DNA of 64,000 nt from Bin87 sp965207585 (GCA_965207585.1 CBDBMT010000003.1:868001-932000), one strand, 5' to 3'; counted from the stretch's first letter, positions 1-9,463 are shown. Program-made: numbers and translations. Notes: generated by a model from the letters alone, not told the origin.

Positions 1-141
1 CTCATGCCAGCGGCCGCTACTGCCGGGCAAGTGGCCCATGACCCACACAGGACACAATCCGCCCGAGGTGTTAGGCTACGGGTGATTTGCGGCCACGGCC
101 CGGCGGTTACAGGACCTCGCGCGCGCCCGCTTTCGTAAATT

Positions 142-251
142 GTCAGAATCAGGATTTTCGAGATTTCGGGATTATCAGGATTAGGACCGTTCTGTGATGG
201 AGCTGCCTCAATCCTGCTCAATCATAAAATCCTGCAAATCCTGATTCTGAC
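142..251. repeat. 110-bp inverted-repeat element, copy 1
   Basis: The element begins GTCAGAATCAGGATTT and ends AAATCCTGATTCTGAC, so its 16-base ends are exact reverse complements. Inside, short GATT/GGATT words recur at about 9-10 base spacing on the left half and their complements on the right half, so the whole unit can fold into one long imperfect hairpin. Four further copies of 108-111 bp lie in this window, all between genes. The 140 bases before it hold no gene I can support. Confidence 0.85.
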
Positions 252-344
252 GTTTCCCCGCCGTAAAATGGGCACGCATGAGAGACGCGCGCCAATCTAC
301 AAGCAACTGCACGCAAAGCAGACCCACATGCAGGAGGCCAGAGC

Positions 345-1892
345 ATGAAATACGACTACATCGTTGTGGGCGGCGGTTCCGCCGGATGCACCATCGCCAG
401 CCGGCTGTCGGAGGACCCGGACCGCTCGGTGCTGCTGCTGGAGGCGGGGCCGGACTATCCGGTCTTTGAGCAGCTGCCCGACGACCTGAAGCTGGGCAAC
501 AACGTGTGGCTCTCAGCCTACGGGCCGCACAACTGGGGCTACACCGCCCGGATCACCGAGGAGCAGGACAACCTGACGATCCCCCGGGGCAAGGCCACCG
601 GTGGTTCCAGCGCGGTGAACGGGCAGGTGCTGTTCCGCGGCATCCCCGAGGACTACGACCGCTGGGCCGAGTGGGGCAACGACGAGTGGAGCTTCACCAG
701 GTGCCTGCCCTACTTCAACAAGCTGGAGACCGACCTCGATTTCGGCGGCGACGACTTCCACGGCTCCGACGGGCCGGTGCCGGTGCGCCGCGCTCCCCGC
801 AACGAGTGGCTGCCCCACGCCGTGGCCTTTGAGCGGGCGTGCCTCGACGAGGGATTCCCCCAGGACGAGGACCAGAACCACCCCGAGTCCACGGGCGTCT
901 CGCCCCGGGCCCGCAACACCATCGACGGCGTGCGCATGAGCATGGCCATCAACTACCTGGACATCGCGCGGCACCGCCTGAACCTGACCGTCCGGGGCGG
1001 CGTGACCGCGCGGCGGATCATCTTCGACGGCAACCGGGCCGTGGGCATCGAGGCCGAAAGCGGCGGCGAGGTCTTCACGGTGGAGGGCGGCGAGATCATC
1101 GTCAGCAGCGGGGCCGTGGCGTCGCCGCAGCTGCTGATGCTGTCGGGCGTGGGGCCGGCGGAGCACCTGCGGAGCCTGGGCATCCCGGTGGTGCATGACT
1201 CCCCGGGCGTGGGCAAGAACCTGCGCGACCATCCCGCGGCGTCGGTGCTGTACCGGGGCAAGGGCGAGAAGCCCGACGTGCAGGCGCCGGTGATCCAGGT
1301 GGGACTGCGCTACACGGTGGAGGGGTCAGACCTGCGCAACGACATGCAGCTGAGCCCCAACCTCATGACCAGCGAGCACCGTCCGGCCCACGTCGCCATC
1401 GACGAGGACCTGAACTACCTCGGCATGGGCGCGAGCCTGCAACTGGCGCTGGGGCAGGGCGAGCTGACGTTGCAGTCCACGGACCCGCACGTGCAGCCGT
1501 TCCTGAACTACAACTACTACCAGGAGCCGGAGGACCTGCGCCGGATGCGGGAGGCAATACGCCTGGGCGTTCGGATGGCGGAGCGGCCTCCCTTCTCCGA
1601 CCTGATCGAGGAACGGATCATGCCCACCGACGAGGAGCTGGCGTCCGACGATCTGCTGGACGACTGGCTGCGCAAGAACTCCGGCACGTCGCACCACATA
1701 TCGGGCACGTGCAAGATGGGGCCGGACTCGGATCCGCTGGCGGTGGTGAACCAGCAGTTGAAAGTGAAAGGTGTGGCGGGCCTGCGGGTGGCCGACGCCT
1801 CGGTCATGCCCGATTGCATCCGAGCCAACACCAACGCCACCACGATCATGATCGGCGAGAAGGTGTCCGATTACATTAAGGAAGGCCGGTAG
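345..1892 (+). CDS. GMC-family FAD oxidoreductase (choline/alcohol dehydrogenase type)
   Basis: The 515-residue protein has the full GMC layout. The N-terminal Rossmann motif GGGSAGC (about residues 9-15) binds FAD. The GMC signature GGSSAVNG lies near residue 87, and the C-terminal substrate/active-site region contains SHHISGTCKMG (about residues 449-459) and NTNATTIMIGEK. Family members oxidise alcohols such as choline or aryl alcohols using FAD; the substrate cannot be read here. The start is preceded by AGGAGGCCAGAGC, a good ribosome site. There is no signal peptide, so it is probably cytoplasmic. It is flanked on both sides by 110-bp repeats. Confidence 0.9.
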   Translation: MKYDYIVVGGGSAGCTIASRLSEDPDRSVLLLEAGPDYPVFEQLPDDLKLGNNVWLSAYGPHNWGYTARITEEQDNLTIPRGKATGGSSAVNGQVLFRGIPEDYDRWAEWGNDEWSFTRCLPYFNKLETDLDFGGDDFHGSDGPVPVRRAPRNEWLPHAVAFERACLDEGFPQDEDQNHPESTGVSPRARNTIDGVRMSMAINYLDIARHRLNLTVRGGVTARRIIFDGNRAVGIEAESGGEVFTVEGGEIIVSSGAVASPQLLMLSGVGPAEHLRSLGIPVVHDSPGVGKNLRDHPAASVLYRGKGEKPDVQAPVIQVGLRYTVEGSDLRNDMQLSPNLMTSEHRPAHVAIDEDLNYLGMGASLQLALGQGELTLQSTDPHVQPFLNYNYYQEPEDLRRMREAIRLGVRMAERPPFSDLIEERIMPTDEELASDDLLDDWLRKNSGTSHHISGTCKMGPDSDPLAVVNQQLKVKGVAGLRVADASVMPDCIRANTNATTIMIGEKVSDYIKEGR

Positions 1893-1903
1893 CCGGGGGA
1901 ATC

Positions 1904-2011
1904 GTCAGAAGCAGGATTCGCTGGATTAGCGGATTCTCAGGATGAGGCCGACTGTCGCATCAACCAATTCAATCCTGCCAATCCATAAATCCGGTAAATC
2001 CTGATTCTGAC
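1904..2011. repeat. 110-bp inverted-repeat element, copy 2
   Basis: GTCAGAAGCAGGATT at the left and AATCCTGATTCTGAC at the right are inverted with one mismatch. The copy is 108 bp long and fills almost the whole gap between the GMC oxidoreductase and the VOC gene, starting 11 bases after the stop codon. Confidence 0.85.
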
Positions 2012-2032
2012 TACACGCGGAGGATCACAAAC

Positions 2033-2509
2033 ATGGAAGTCCAATGGATGAACCACACCGGGTTCGTGGTCAGCGACATGGAGCGTTCCCTGGCTTTCTA
2101 CCGCGATCTGCTGGGTCTCAGCATAGAGCGGGATCAGGTGCTGGAAGGCGACTTCATCTCGGAGGTCGTGGGCTACCCCGACGCGCGGCTGCACATCGTG
2201 TACCTGGGTGTCGGGGACCAACGCCACTCGGTGGAGCTGATCCAGTACTTGAACCCGGCGGGGGATGCCGTCGCGCTGCCCCAACGGCACCAGGTGGGCG
2301 CGTCGCACCTGGGCATCATCGTTGACGACTTGGACGCGTTTTACGCCGACCTCAGCGCGAAGGGTGCGAGGTTCGTCAGCCCGCCGGCGACCCGGCCCAA
2401 CCCGGTGTATCCCGCCGCCAGCAAGGGCTGCTACATGGAGGACCCCGACGGGAACTGGCTGGAGCTCCTCGAAAGAGGGCCGGCGCCGCCCGACGCAACC
2501 TCGGTGTGA
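2033..2509 (+). CDS. VOC-superfamily (glyoxalase/dioxygenase) protein
   Basis: A 158-residue protein with two beta-alpha-beta-beta-beta modules. The N-terminal part has MNHTGFVVSDMERSLAFYRD and the second module SHLGIIVDDLDAFYADL, ending in YMEDPDGNWLELLE. These are the usual VOC metal-ligand positions (His near residue 6, His near 92, Glu near 145). VOC proteins are metal-dependent isomerases, dioxygenases or lyases; the substrate is unknown. The start follows GGAGGATCACAAAC. Only 18 bases separate it from the next gene, an amidohydrolase, so the two are probably co-transcribed. Confidence 0.85.
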   Translation: MEVQWMNHTGFVVSDMERSLAFYRDLLGLSIERDQVLEGDFISEVVGYPDARLHIVYLGVGDQRHSVELIQYLNPAGDAVALPQRHQVGASHLGIIVDDLDAFYADLSAKGARFVSPPATRPNPVYPAASKGCYMEDPDGNWLELLERGPAPPDATSV

Positions 2510-2527
2510 CCCTCACATGGAGTGGAC

Positions 2528-3904
2528 ATGACCACCGTCATCGCCAATGCAACCATCGTAACCGGCAACGCGGCCCGGGACGTTCTGCACGATGCCGCCA
2601 TCGCCGTCGCGGAGGACCGGATTGCGTCCATCGGGCCGACGGCGGAAGTGCGGCCGGCGCATCCCGACGCCGAGGTGGTGGACGGGCGGGGCAAGGCGGT
2701 GTTCCCCGGGCTGATCAACTGCCACACGCACCTGCTGGCCACGGGCGACCGGGGCATCCTGGAAGACTTCGGGTTCCCGACGCGGCTCGCCTTCCCGGTG
2801 TCGGCCCGCGCGCTGCTGAGCGACGAGGAACGGCAGACGCTGGCCCTGCTGGGCGTGCTGGAGTCCATCCGGAGCGGCGTCACCTGCCTGCTGGAAATCT
2901 CGTCCAACGTGGCCGGCTACGCGCCGGACTTGGCGGCGACCGGGCTGCGGCTGTTTCTGGCGGAGAACATCAACGACGTGGACGAGGCACAGGCCAGGGA
3001 CGGGAGATACCATTTCGACGAGGCCAGGGCAGACGCCGGACTGCAACGCAGCGCCGAACTGGTGGCGGCCTGGCACGGCCGGGAGAACGGGCGCGTCAAC
3101 TGCTTCCTGGCTCCGCACGCCCCGGAGACCTGCTCGCCGGGCCTGCTGCGCCGGACCCGGGAGATGGCCGAGCGACATGGCATCGGCTATACCATCCACC
3201 TGTCCCAGAGCCGCCAGGAGATCGAGGCGGTCATGTCCGTGCGCGGGGTATCGCCGACGCATTACCTCTTCGCCAACGACTTCCTGGGGCCGGACCTGCT
3301 GGCCGCCCACTGCCGGTACGTCGGTCCGTCTGAGGTCGCGCTGCTGGGCCAGAGCGGGGTCAAGATCACCGACAACGCCGCCATCGCCGCCCGCCGGGGC
3401 GCAGCCGCGCCCGTGCAGGAACTCATGGCGGCGGGATGCGTCATCGGCATGGGCTCGGACAACATGGCCGAGGACATGGTGGAAGTGATGCGGGCAGGGC
3501 TGTTCCTGGAGCGGGTGCGCCGCAACGACGAGGTTTGGCCCCAGCCCGAGGACGTGCTGGAATGGGGCACCATCGGGGGAGCCAAAGCCCTGGGGATGCA
3601 GGACATCACCGGCAGCCTGGAAGTCGGCAAGAAGGCCGACCTGTTCGTGGTGGACCTGATGCGGCCGCACCTGGTGCCCAGCCTGCGCGTCGTGTCGTCC
3701 TTCGTGCACAACGGGCAGCCGGCCGACATCACGTCGGTCATGGTGGACGGCGCGTGGGTCATGCGCGACGGCAAGGTGCTGACCATCGACGAGGAAGACG
3801 TGGTGCGCCGAGCCGAGGCGGTGGGGCACGCATCATGGCGCCGGCTGCTGGAACGCTATCCCGACGTGCCCTTCCCCATCTACATTCCGCCGGCCATCGG
3901 CTGA
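2528..3904 (+). CDS. Amidohydrolase (TRZ/ATZ/cytosine-deaminase-like)
   Basis: The 458-residue protein carries the metal-dependent amidohydrolase pattern: HTH in NCHTHLLATGD near residue 66, HLSQSRQEIEAV with a metal His near residue 224, and GMGSDNMAEDMVE with the catalytic Asp near residue 317. A C-terminal GSLEVGKKADLFVVDL segment is typical of the composite beta domain. Such enzymes deaminate or hydrolyse cyclic amines and ureido compounds. The nearness of the urea uptake and urease genes makes a nitrogen-releasing role plausible, but that is inference. The ATG was preferred over an in-frame GTG two codons earlier because GGAG lies 5 bases before it. Confidence 0.85.
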   Translation: MTTVIANATIVTGNAARDVLHDAAIAVAEDRIASIGPTAEVRPAHPDAEVVDGRGKAVFPGLINCHTHLLATGDRGILEDFGFPTRLAFPVSARALLSDEERQTLALLGVLESIRSGVTCLLEISSNVAGYAPDLAATGLRLFLAENINDVDEAQARDGRYHFDEARADAGLQRSAELVAAWHGRENGRVNCFLAPHAPETCSPGLLRRTREMAERHGIGYTIHLSQSRQEIEAVMSVRGVSPTHYLFANDFLGPDLLAAHCRYVGPSEVALLGQSGVKITDNAAIAARRGAAAPVQELMAAGCVIGMGSDNMAEDMVEVMRAGLFLERVRRNDEVWPQPEDVLEWGTIGGAKALGMQDITGSLEVGKKADLFVVDLMRPHLVPSLRVVSSFVHNGQPADITSVMVDGAWVMRDGKVLTIDEEDVVRRAEAVGHASWRRLLERYPDVPFPIYIPPAIG

Positions 3905-3944
3905 ACGAGCAAAAATCGAGAGCGCCGCGGATCACGCGCGCGGC

Positions 3945-3979
3945 AGAGCGGGCCGGCTCATTGCGAGCCGGCCCGCTCT
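3945..3979 (+). terminator. Strong hairpin after the amidohydrolase
   Basis: AGAGCGGGCCGGCTC and its exact complement are separated by ATTGC, a perfect 15-bp stem with a 5-base loop 40 bases after the amidohydrolase stop. There is no run of T after it, so it may be a terminator needing other factors or an mRNA 3'-end protector. Confidence 0.6.
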
Positions 3980-3993
3980 TGCATGGCAGTTAG

Positions 3994-4127
3994 CGGCGGG
4001 GAATTGTCAGAATCAGGATTTTCAAGATTTAGGGATTATCAGGATTGGAGCCGTTCTGTAACGGTGATCTCCCAATCCTGTCAAATCATAAAATCCCGCA
4101 AATCCTGATTCTGACGTTTCCCCGCCG
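3994..4127. repeat. 110-bp inverted-repeat element, copy 3, with longer arms
   Basis: The core runs 4006-4115 with GTCAGAATCAGGATT/AATCCTGATTCTGAC ends. Here the inversion extends outward: CGGCGGGGAA at 3994-4003 is matched by TTCCCCGCCG at 4118-4127. Copy 1 has the same right flank (CGTTTCCCCGCCG), so copies 1 and 3 are the closest pair. It sits in the 388-base gap before urtA. The remaining ~165 bases before urtA hold no gene and presumably its promoter. Confidence 0.85.
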
Positions 4128-4292
4128 CCAAGCGGGCCACAGCGCTCTGCGCCGTAACCCGTCGTTTACGCCGACGCAACGTTGCGGTCACACAGCCGCA
4201 ATTTGCCGGCAACACCGCGGGTCTAGCGTATTTGGCATCGACACCGGCGACCTGCCGTTGACGCATCCACTCCAGAGGAGGAAACACCCACG

Positions 4293-5600
4293 ATGTCTCT
4301 AACCGGTTTAGCCAAACTGCCCGCGTTGCTGCGGTTAGCGCTCTTCGGCGCGGCCGCCCTGCTCATGCCCCTGATGCTGGCCGCCTGCGGCTCCGAGCCG
4401 CCCCCGGCGCCGGCCGCAACCGCCGCGCCTGCCGCGGCATCCCAGCCGGCCAGCCCGCCCGCCGCTGCCGAGTCCGACACCATCAAGGTGGGCATCCTGC
4501 ACTCCCTGTCCGGCACGATGTCGATCAGCGAGACCGCCGTGCACGATGCCGAACTGCTGGCGATTGAAGAGATCAACGCCTCGGGCGGCGTGATGGGCAA
4601 GCAGCTTGAGGTCGTCATCGAGGACGGCGCATCCGACTGGCCGACCTTCGCCGAGAAGGCGCGGAAGCTGCTCCAGGAGGACGAGGTATCGGTAGTCTTC
4701 GGCGGCTGGACCAGCGCCAGCCGAAAGGCGATGCTGCCGGTGTTCGAGGCCAACAACGGGCTGCTGTTCTACCCGGTGCAGTACGAGGGCCTGGAGACGT
4801 CGCCCAACATCTTCTACACCGGCGCGACCACCAACCAGCAGATCGTGCCGGCCATCGAGTACCTGCTGAGCGAGGGCAAGACCAAGTTCTACCTGCTGGG
4901 CTCCGACTACGTGTTCCCCCGCACGTCGAACCTGATCATCAACAAGCAGCTGGCCGCCGCCGGCATCGAGGCGGTGGGCGAGGAATACACCCCGCTGGGT
5001 CACACCGAGTACAGCACCGTCATCACCAAGATCAAGGCCGCCGATCCCGACGTGGTGTTCAACACGCTGAACGGCGACTCCAACGTGGCTTTCTTCAAGC
5101 AGCTCAAGGACGCCGGCATCACCGCCGAGGAACTGCCTACCATCTCGGTGAGCGTGGCCGAAGAGGAGATCACGGGTATCGGCGCGGAGAACATCGCCGG
5201 GCACCTGGTGGCGTGGAACTACTTCCAGACCACCGACACGCCGGAGAACGTGAAGTTCGTGGCGGCGTTCAAGACCAAGTACGGCGAGAACCGCGTGACT
5301 GACGACCCCATCGAAGCGGGTTACTTCGGCGTGTACCTGTGGAAAGCCGCCGTTGAGAAGGCCGGCACCACCGACGTCGCCGCGGTCAAGGAAGCCGCCA
5401 AGGGCATCCAGTTCGCCGCGCCGGGCGGAATGGTGACCATCCACAACGAGAACCAGCACGTGTCCAAGACCGTCCGCATCGGCACGGTGCGCGACGACGG
5501 GCAGATCGACGAGATCTGGAACTCCGGCTCGCCGGTGGTCCCGGACCCCTACCTGGACACCTACGAATGGGCCGCCGGCCTCCGGGAGCTGGCCCAGTAA
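4293..5600 (+). CDS. urtA: Urea ABC transporter substrate-binding lipoprotein UrtA
   Basis: The 435-residue protein starts with a lipoprotein signal (hydrophobic stretch then LMLAACGSE, lipobox LAAC) and a Pro/Ala-rich linker. The mature part matches the UrtA/AmiC type I periplasmic-binding fold: KVGILHSLSGTMSISE, then FGGWTSASRKAMLPV, LLFYPVQYEGLE and NIFYTGATTNQQ, which are hallmark UrtA segments. It would capture urea outside the membrane and deliver it to UrtBC. AGAGGAGG lies 10 bases before the ATG. Four downstream genes complete the importer, and glutamine synthetase and urease follow. Confidence 0.95.
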   Translation: MSLTGLAKLPALLRLALFGAAALLMPLMLAACGSEPPPAPAATAAPAAASQPASPPAAAESDTIKVGILHSLSGTMSISETAVHDAELLAIEEINASGGVMGKQLEVVIEDGASDWPTFAEKARKLLQEDEVSVVFGGWTSASRKAMLPVFEANNGLLFYPVQYEGLETSPNIFYTGATTNQQIVPAIEYLLSEGKTKFYLLGSDYVFPRTSNLIINKQLAAAGIEAVGEEYTPLGHTEYSTVITKIKAADPDVVFNTLNGDSNVAFFKQLKDAGITAEELPTISVSVAEEEITGIGAENIAGHLVAWNYFQTTDTPENVKFVAAFKTKYGENRVTDDPIEAGYFGVYLWKAAVEKAGTTDVAAVKEAAKGIQFAAPGGMVTIHNENQHVSKTVRIGTVRDDGQIDEIWNSGSPVVPDPYLDTYEWAAGLRELAQ

Positions 5601-5608
5601 GCACGACC

Positions 5609-5717
5609 GTCAGAATCAGGACTTGCCGGATTGAAGGATTTACAGGATTGGGTGTTCTCCGCCACCGGATGGCTCCAATCCTGTAAATCCCCAAATCTTG
5701 AAAATCCTGATTCAGAC
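5609..5717. repeat. 110-bp inverted-repeat element, copy 4
   Basis: GTCAGAATCAGGA at the left is inverted against TCCTGATTCAGAC at the right, with one mismatch. It lies between urtA and urtB, inside what should be one operon. If transcribed, its long hairpin could separate the highly expressed binding-protein message from the rest. Confidence 0.8.
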
Positions 5718-5780
5718 AACCACCGCAGGCGCGGATGACGTCCGCGCCCCCGCCTCCTCAAACTCCTTTATGGCCACGAA

Positions 5781-6677
5781 ATGGAAGTTTGGGCTCTACA
5801 ACTGTTCAACGGGCTCAGCCTGAGCTCGATCCTGTTGCTGATCGCGCTGGGTCTCGCGCTGTCCTTCGGGTTGATGAACGTCATCAACCTGGCCCATGGC
5901 GAGTTCATCATGATCGGCGCGTACACCACCTACGCGCTACAGCAGGCGGCACTCAGCTTCACCGGCGACCCGCAATCGGGGGTCACGTTCCTGATCGCCA
6001 TTCCCGCGTCCTTCGTGGTCGCCGGAGCGGCAGGGTACGTGGTGGAAAACGCGCTGATCCGGTTCCTCTACCGCCGTCCCCTGGACACGCTGCTGGCGAC
6101 GTGGGGCGTCGGGCTGTTCCTGCAACAGCTGGCCCGGTCGATCTTCGGCGCGCCCAACGTGCAGGTGGTGTCCCCGCCGTGGCTGGGCAGCGCGATCAAC
6201 GTTACAAGTGATCTTGTCCTGCCCATGAAGCGGATGTTCATCCTCGGGCTGGTGCTGGCGTGCATCGGCGGCCTCTACTGTTACATGTACCGTTCCAGCG
6301 AGGGGCGCCGGATGCGCGGCGTGATGCAGAACCGGGAGATGGCGGCCAGCCTGGGCGTTTCGACCCGGCGGGTGGACAGCTTCACCTTTGCGCTGGGATC
6401 GGGTCTGGCCGGCATCGCCGGGTGCGCGCTGACACTGATCGGCCCCATCGGCCCGTCGCTGGGCACCTTCTACGTGGTTGACGCCTTCATCGTCGTGATC
6501 CTGGGCGGGCTGGGCCAGGTGCCCGGCACCATCCTGGCCGCGCTGATCATCGGGATGCTGAACACGATGCTGGAGTTCGGCACCACCGCCGTGGTCGGCA
6601 AGGTGCTGGTGTTCGCCATGGTGATCCTGTTCCTGCAATGGCGGCCCGCCGGCCTGATGCGGGCCAAGGGACGGTAG
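5781..6677 (+). CDS. urtB: Urea ABC transporter permease UrtB
   Basis: A 298-residue LivH-type inner-membrane permease with about eight hydrophobic segments. The early segment GLALSFGLMNVINLAHGEF (about residues 24-42) is diagnostic for branched-chain amino acid/urea permeases, and FTFALGSGLAGIAGCALTL in the second half is the loop contacting the ATPases. It pairs with UrtC to form the urea channel. The ribosome site is weak. UrtC begins six bases after its stop. Confidence 0.93.
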   Translation: MEVWALQLFNGLSLSSILLLIALGLALSFGLMNVINLAHGEFIMIGAYTTYALQQAALSFTGDPQSGVTFLIAIPASFVVAGAAGYVVENALIRFLYRRPLDTLLATWGVGLFLQQLARSIFGAPNVQVVSPPWLGSAINVTSDLVLPMKRMFILGLVLACIGGLYCYMYRSSEGRRMRGVMQNREMAASLGVSTRRVDSFTFALGSGLAGIAGCALTLIGPIGPSLGTFYVVDAFIVVILGGLGQVPGTILAALIIGMLNTMLEFGTTAVVGKVLVFAMVILFLQWRPAGLMRAKGR

Positions 6678-6683
6678 CCGGCC

Positions 6684-7826
6684 ATGACGACCATGTCATC
6701 CATCATGACGGTGGTGCGCAACGCCTCCGCCCCGGTGCGGGTCCACGACCGCATCGGCTCGTGGGTGGCCCCCGCGATCATGCTGGCGGCGCTGCTCGTT
6801 GCCCCGACGGTGCTTTCGGACTTCCGGATCGCGCTGCTGGGCAAGTTCCTGACCTTTGCCATGCTGGCGCTGTCCCTGAACCTGATCTGGGGTTACGCGG
6901 GAATGCTGAGCCTGGGCCACGGCGTGTTCTTCGGCCTGGGCGGGTACGCCATGGCGATGTACCTGAAGCTGGAATCGGCCGGCGGGAAGCTGCCCGACTT
7001 CATGTTCTGGAGCGGGTTGACGGAGTTGCCCTTCTTCTGGGCCCCGTTCAAGTACGCCTGGTTCGCCATACCGATGACGTTCGTCGTGCCGGCGGTTCTG
7101 GCCGGAGCCCTGGGATACCTGGTGTTCCGCAGCCGCATCACCGGCGTGTACTTCGCGTTGATCACCCAGGCCCTCGCGCTGATCGTGAGCATCCTTTTCA
7201 TCGGGCAGCAGGCGTACACCGGCGGCACCAACGGCATCACCAACTACACGACGATTTTCGGCTACGCGCTAAACGCGCCGTCGATGCAGCTGATCCTGTA
7301 CTACGCCAGCGTGGCCGCGCTGACCGTGGCCTACCTGCTGTGCTGGTGGCTGATCTCGTCGCGGCTGGGCCGGCTGCTGGTGGCCATGCGCGATGACGAG
7401 AACCGGGTGCGGTTCTCCGGCTACGACCCGGCGGTGCTGAAGACGCTGGTGTTCTCGCTGTCGGCCGGCATCGCCGGCGTGGCGGGCGCGCTGTTCACGC
7501 CGCAGGTGGGCATCATCTCGCCCACCATGATGGGCATCGTGCCGTCCATCGAGATTGCCATCTGGGTGGCCGTGGGCGGACGCGGCGCGCTGCCGGGGGC
7601 CGTGATCGGCGCGGTGGTGGTCAACGGAGCCAAGAGCGGCCTGAGCGAGTCGTTCCCGGCGGTGTGGCAATACTTCCTGGGCCTGCTGTTCATCGGAGCG
7701 GTGCTGCTGTTTCCGTCGGGCATCATGGGGCTGCTGCGCGGCGAGGGCTGGCAGCGTCCGTGGTGGCTGTCCCGGGAGCAAGTTCGCGGGGCAATCAGCC
7801 GCCTGGTTCCTGGAGCGACACGATGA
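6684..7826 (+). CDS. urtC: Urea ABC transporter permease UrtC
   Basis: The 380-residue LivM-type permease has an N-terminal hydrophobic segment, then LSLNLIWGYAGMLSLGHGVFFGLGGYA (in pieces around residues 61-87), the LivM signature. FSLSAGIAGVAGALFTPQVG is the ATPase-coupling loop. It forms the second half of the urea channel. Its stop codon overlaps the urtD start as ATGA, which implies translational coupling. Confidence 0.93.
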   Translation: MTTMSSIMTVVRNASAPVRVHDRIGSWVAPAIMLAALLVAPTVLSDFRIALLGKFLTFAMLALSLNLIWGYAGMLSLGHGVFFGLGGYAMAMYLKLESAGGKLPDFMFWSGLTELPFFWAPFKYAWFAIPMTFVVPAVLAGALGYLVFRSRITGVYFALITQALALIVSILFIGQQAYTGGTNGITNYTTIFGYALNAPSMQLILYYASVAALTVAYLLCWWLISSRLGRLLVAMRDDENRVRFSGYDPAVLKTLVFSLSAGIAGVAGALFTPQVGIISPTMMGIVPSIEIAIWVAVGGRGALPGAVIGAVVVNGAKSGLSESFPAVWQYFLGLLFIGAVLLFPSGIMGLLRGEGWQRPWWLSREQVRGAISRLVPGATR

Positions 7827-8695
7827 TTGGCAGTACCAACAACACGGCCTCGCGCAACGGCTCGCGCCCGACGCCGGACCTGAGCCGGCCCATCCTCTCC
7901 GTGGAGAACCTGACGGTGAGCTTCGACGGCTTCACCGTGCTCAACGAGCTGAACTTCGCCGTCGGGTACGGGGAGATGCGGTTCCTGATCGGCCCCAACG
8001 GCGCGGGGAAGACGACTCTGATCGACGTGATCACGGGCAAGTCCAGGCCCAGCAAGGGTCGCATCATCTTCGACGGCACGACGGATTTGAGCCGGCGGCA
8101 GGAGTACCAGCTGGTGCGGCTGGGAGTGGGCCGCAAGTTCCAGACGCCGTCGATATTCGCCAGCCTGACCGTGTACCAGAACCTGGAGGTGACCCTGGGG
8201 TTCCGCAGCCGGATCGCCGGGCTGCTGCGCAAGCTGCGACGGGGGGAGGACGATCGGATCATGAGCACGCTGGAGGAAGTTGGCCTCCAGCACCGCGCGC
8301 AGGACGTCGCGGGCGGGCTGTCCCACGGCGAGAAGCAATGGCTGGAAATCGGGATGCTGCTGGTGCAGGAGCCGAAACTGCTGCTGCTGGACGAACCGGT
8401 GGCCGGAATGACCCGCCGCGAGCGCGACCGCACCGGGGAACTGCTGCAATCCATCGGAGGTGAGCGCTCGGTGCTGGTGGTGGAGCACGACATGGACTTC
8501 GTGCGGCAATTCGCCCAGACGGTTACCGTGCTGCACCTGGGCAAGGTGCTCAGCGAGGGCACCATGGAAGACGTGCAGCAGGACCCGGAGGTCATCCGGG
8601 CGTACCTGGGCAACAGCCGGTCGCAGCGGCCACAGGCCGGCCGGCTCAACGGGCGGCACGAAGCGGAGCGCTCCGCGCCCGTCGTCGCGGACTGA
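7823..8695 (+). CDS. urtD: Urea ABC transporter ATP-binding protein UrtD
   Basis: The 290-residue ABC ATPase has Walker A GPNGAGKTT (near residue 58), signature LSHGEKQWLEIGM, Walker B LLLLDEPVAGM and a switch His in VVEHDMDFV. LivG/UrtD-type enzymes have this signature in place of LSGGQ. The ATG at 7823 overlaps the urtC stop; an in-frame codon further upstream would lie inside urtC and is unlikely. About 25 residues at each end lie outside the usual domain. Confidence 0.93.
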   Translation: MIGSTNNTASRNGSRPTPDLSRPILSVENLTVSFDGFTVLNELNFAVGYGEMRFLIGPNGAGKTTLIDVITGKSRPSKGRIIFDGTTDLSRRQEYQLVRLGVGRKFQTPSIFASLTVYQNLEVTLGFRSRIAGLLRKLRRGEDDRIMSTLEEVGLQHRAQDVAGGLSHGEKQWLEIGMLLVQEPKLLLLDEPVAGMTRRERDRTGELLQSIGGERSVLVVEHDMDFVRQFAQTVTVLHLGKVLSEGTMEDVQQDPEVIRAYLGNSRSQRPQAGRLNGRHEAERSAPVVAD

Positions 8696-9429
8696 TGACC
8701 ATAACCATGTTCCGCCAACCCGAGCCATTCCTGACCATCCAGGGCCTGTCCGTGGGCTACGGGCAGAGCCTGGTGCTGACCGACGTGGCATTGGACGTGC
8801 CGGAAGGGCAGGTGGTATGCCTCATGGGGCGCAACGGCGTGGGCAAGACCACGCTGCTCAAGGCGATCATGGGGCTGCTGAACCCGCGCGCCGGCCAGAT
8901 CCGATTCGGGCAGTCAGATATGACGCGATGGGCGCCGCACAAGCGGGCCAAGGCGGGGTTCGGCTACGTGCCCCAGGGACGGCACATTTTCCCCTACCTG
9001 ACGGTGCACGAGAACCTGCTGATGGGGCTGGAGTCCTTCGCCGGCAAGAAGGGGCGTCCGGAGGCCGTCGAAAAGATGTACGGCCTGTTCCCGGCCCTGA
9101 AGACCTACACGAAGAAGGTCGCCGGAACCCTCAGCGGAGGACAGCAGCAGCAACTGGCGCTGGCCCGGGCGCTGGTGCGCGAGCCGTCCCTGCTGCTGCT
9201 GGATGAGCCCACCGAGGGCATCCAGCCGTCGATAGTCCAGGAGATCGAGGAACTGCTGCACCGGCTGCGGGAGCAGAACGAGACGACGATATTGCTGGTC
9301 GAGCAGTTCCTGGACTTCGCCCTGGGCATCGCCGACTACTGCTACGTTATGGAAAAGGGAGCCATAGTGCTGGAGGGCGCCGCCCGGGACCTGGACCATA
9401 ACCTGGTCCGGGAGTACGTGGCGGTGTAG
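8695..9429 (+). CDS. urtE: Urea ABC transporter ATP-binding protein UrtE
   Basis: The 244-residue LivF-type ATPase has Walker A GRNGVGKTT (near residue 45), signature LSGGQQQQLALARAL and Walker B LLLLDEPTEGIQPSI. The TEGIQPSI tail is typical of UrtE. It pairs with UrtD to power urea import. The start overlaps the urtD stop (TGATG). Confidence 0.94.
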   Translation: MTITMFRQPEPFLTIQGLSVGYGQSLVLTDVALDVPEGQVVCLMGRNGVGKTTLLKAIMGLLNPRAGQIRFGQSDMTRWAPHKRAKAGFGYVPQGRHIFPYLTVHENLLMGLESFAGKKGRPEAVEKMYGLFPALKTYTKKVAGTLSGGQQQQLALARALVREPSLLLLDEPTEGIQPSIVQEIEELLHRLREQNETTILLVEQFLDFALGIADYCYVMEKGAIVLEGAARDLDHNLVREYVAV

Positions 9430-9463
9430 GTCCCGGCATAAAACCCGAACGTGAGGAATAGCC

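Noticed and set aside
513..1232. Long minus-strand frame opposite the GMC oxidoreductase
   Set aside because: It is a shadow frame caused by GC-biased third positions; the product is His/Val/Gly-rich and matches no family.
2513..3829. 438-codon minus-strand frame opposite the amidohydrolase
   Set aside because: The plus-strand gene has clear catalytic motifs; the antisense product is low-complexity and unlike a protein.
142..5717. The regularly sized repeats as a CRISPR array
   Set aside because: The copies are inverted repeats separated by whole genes, with no spacer-repeat periodicity and no cas genes.
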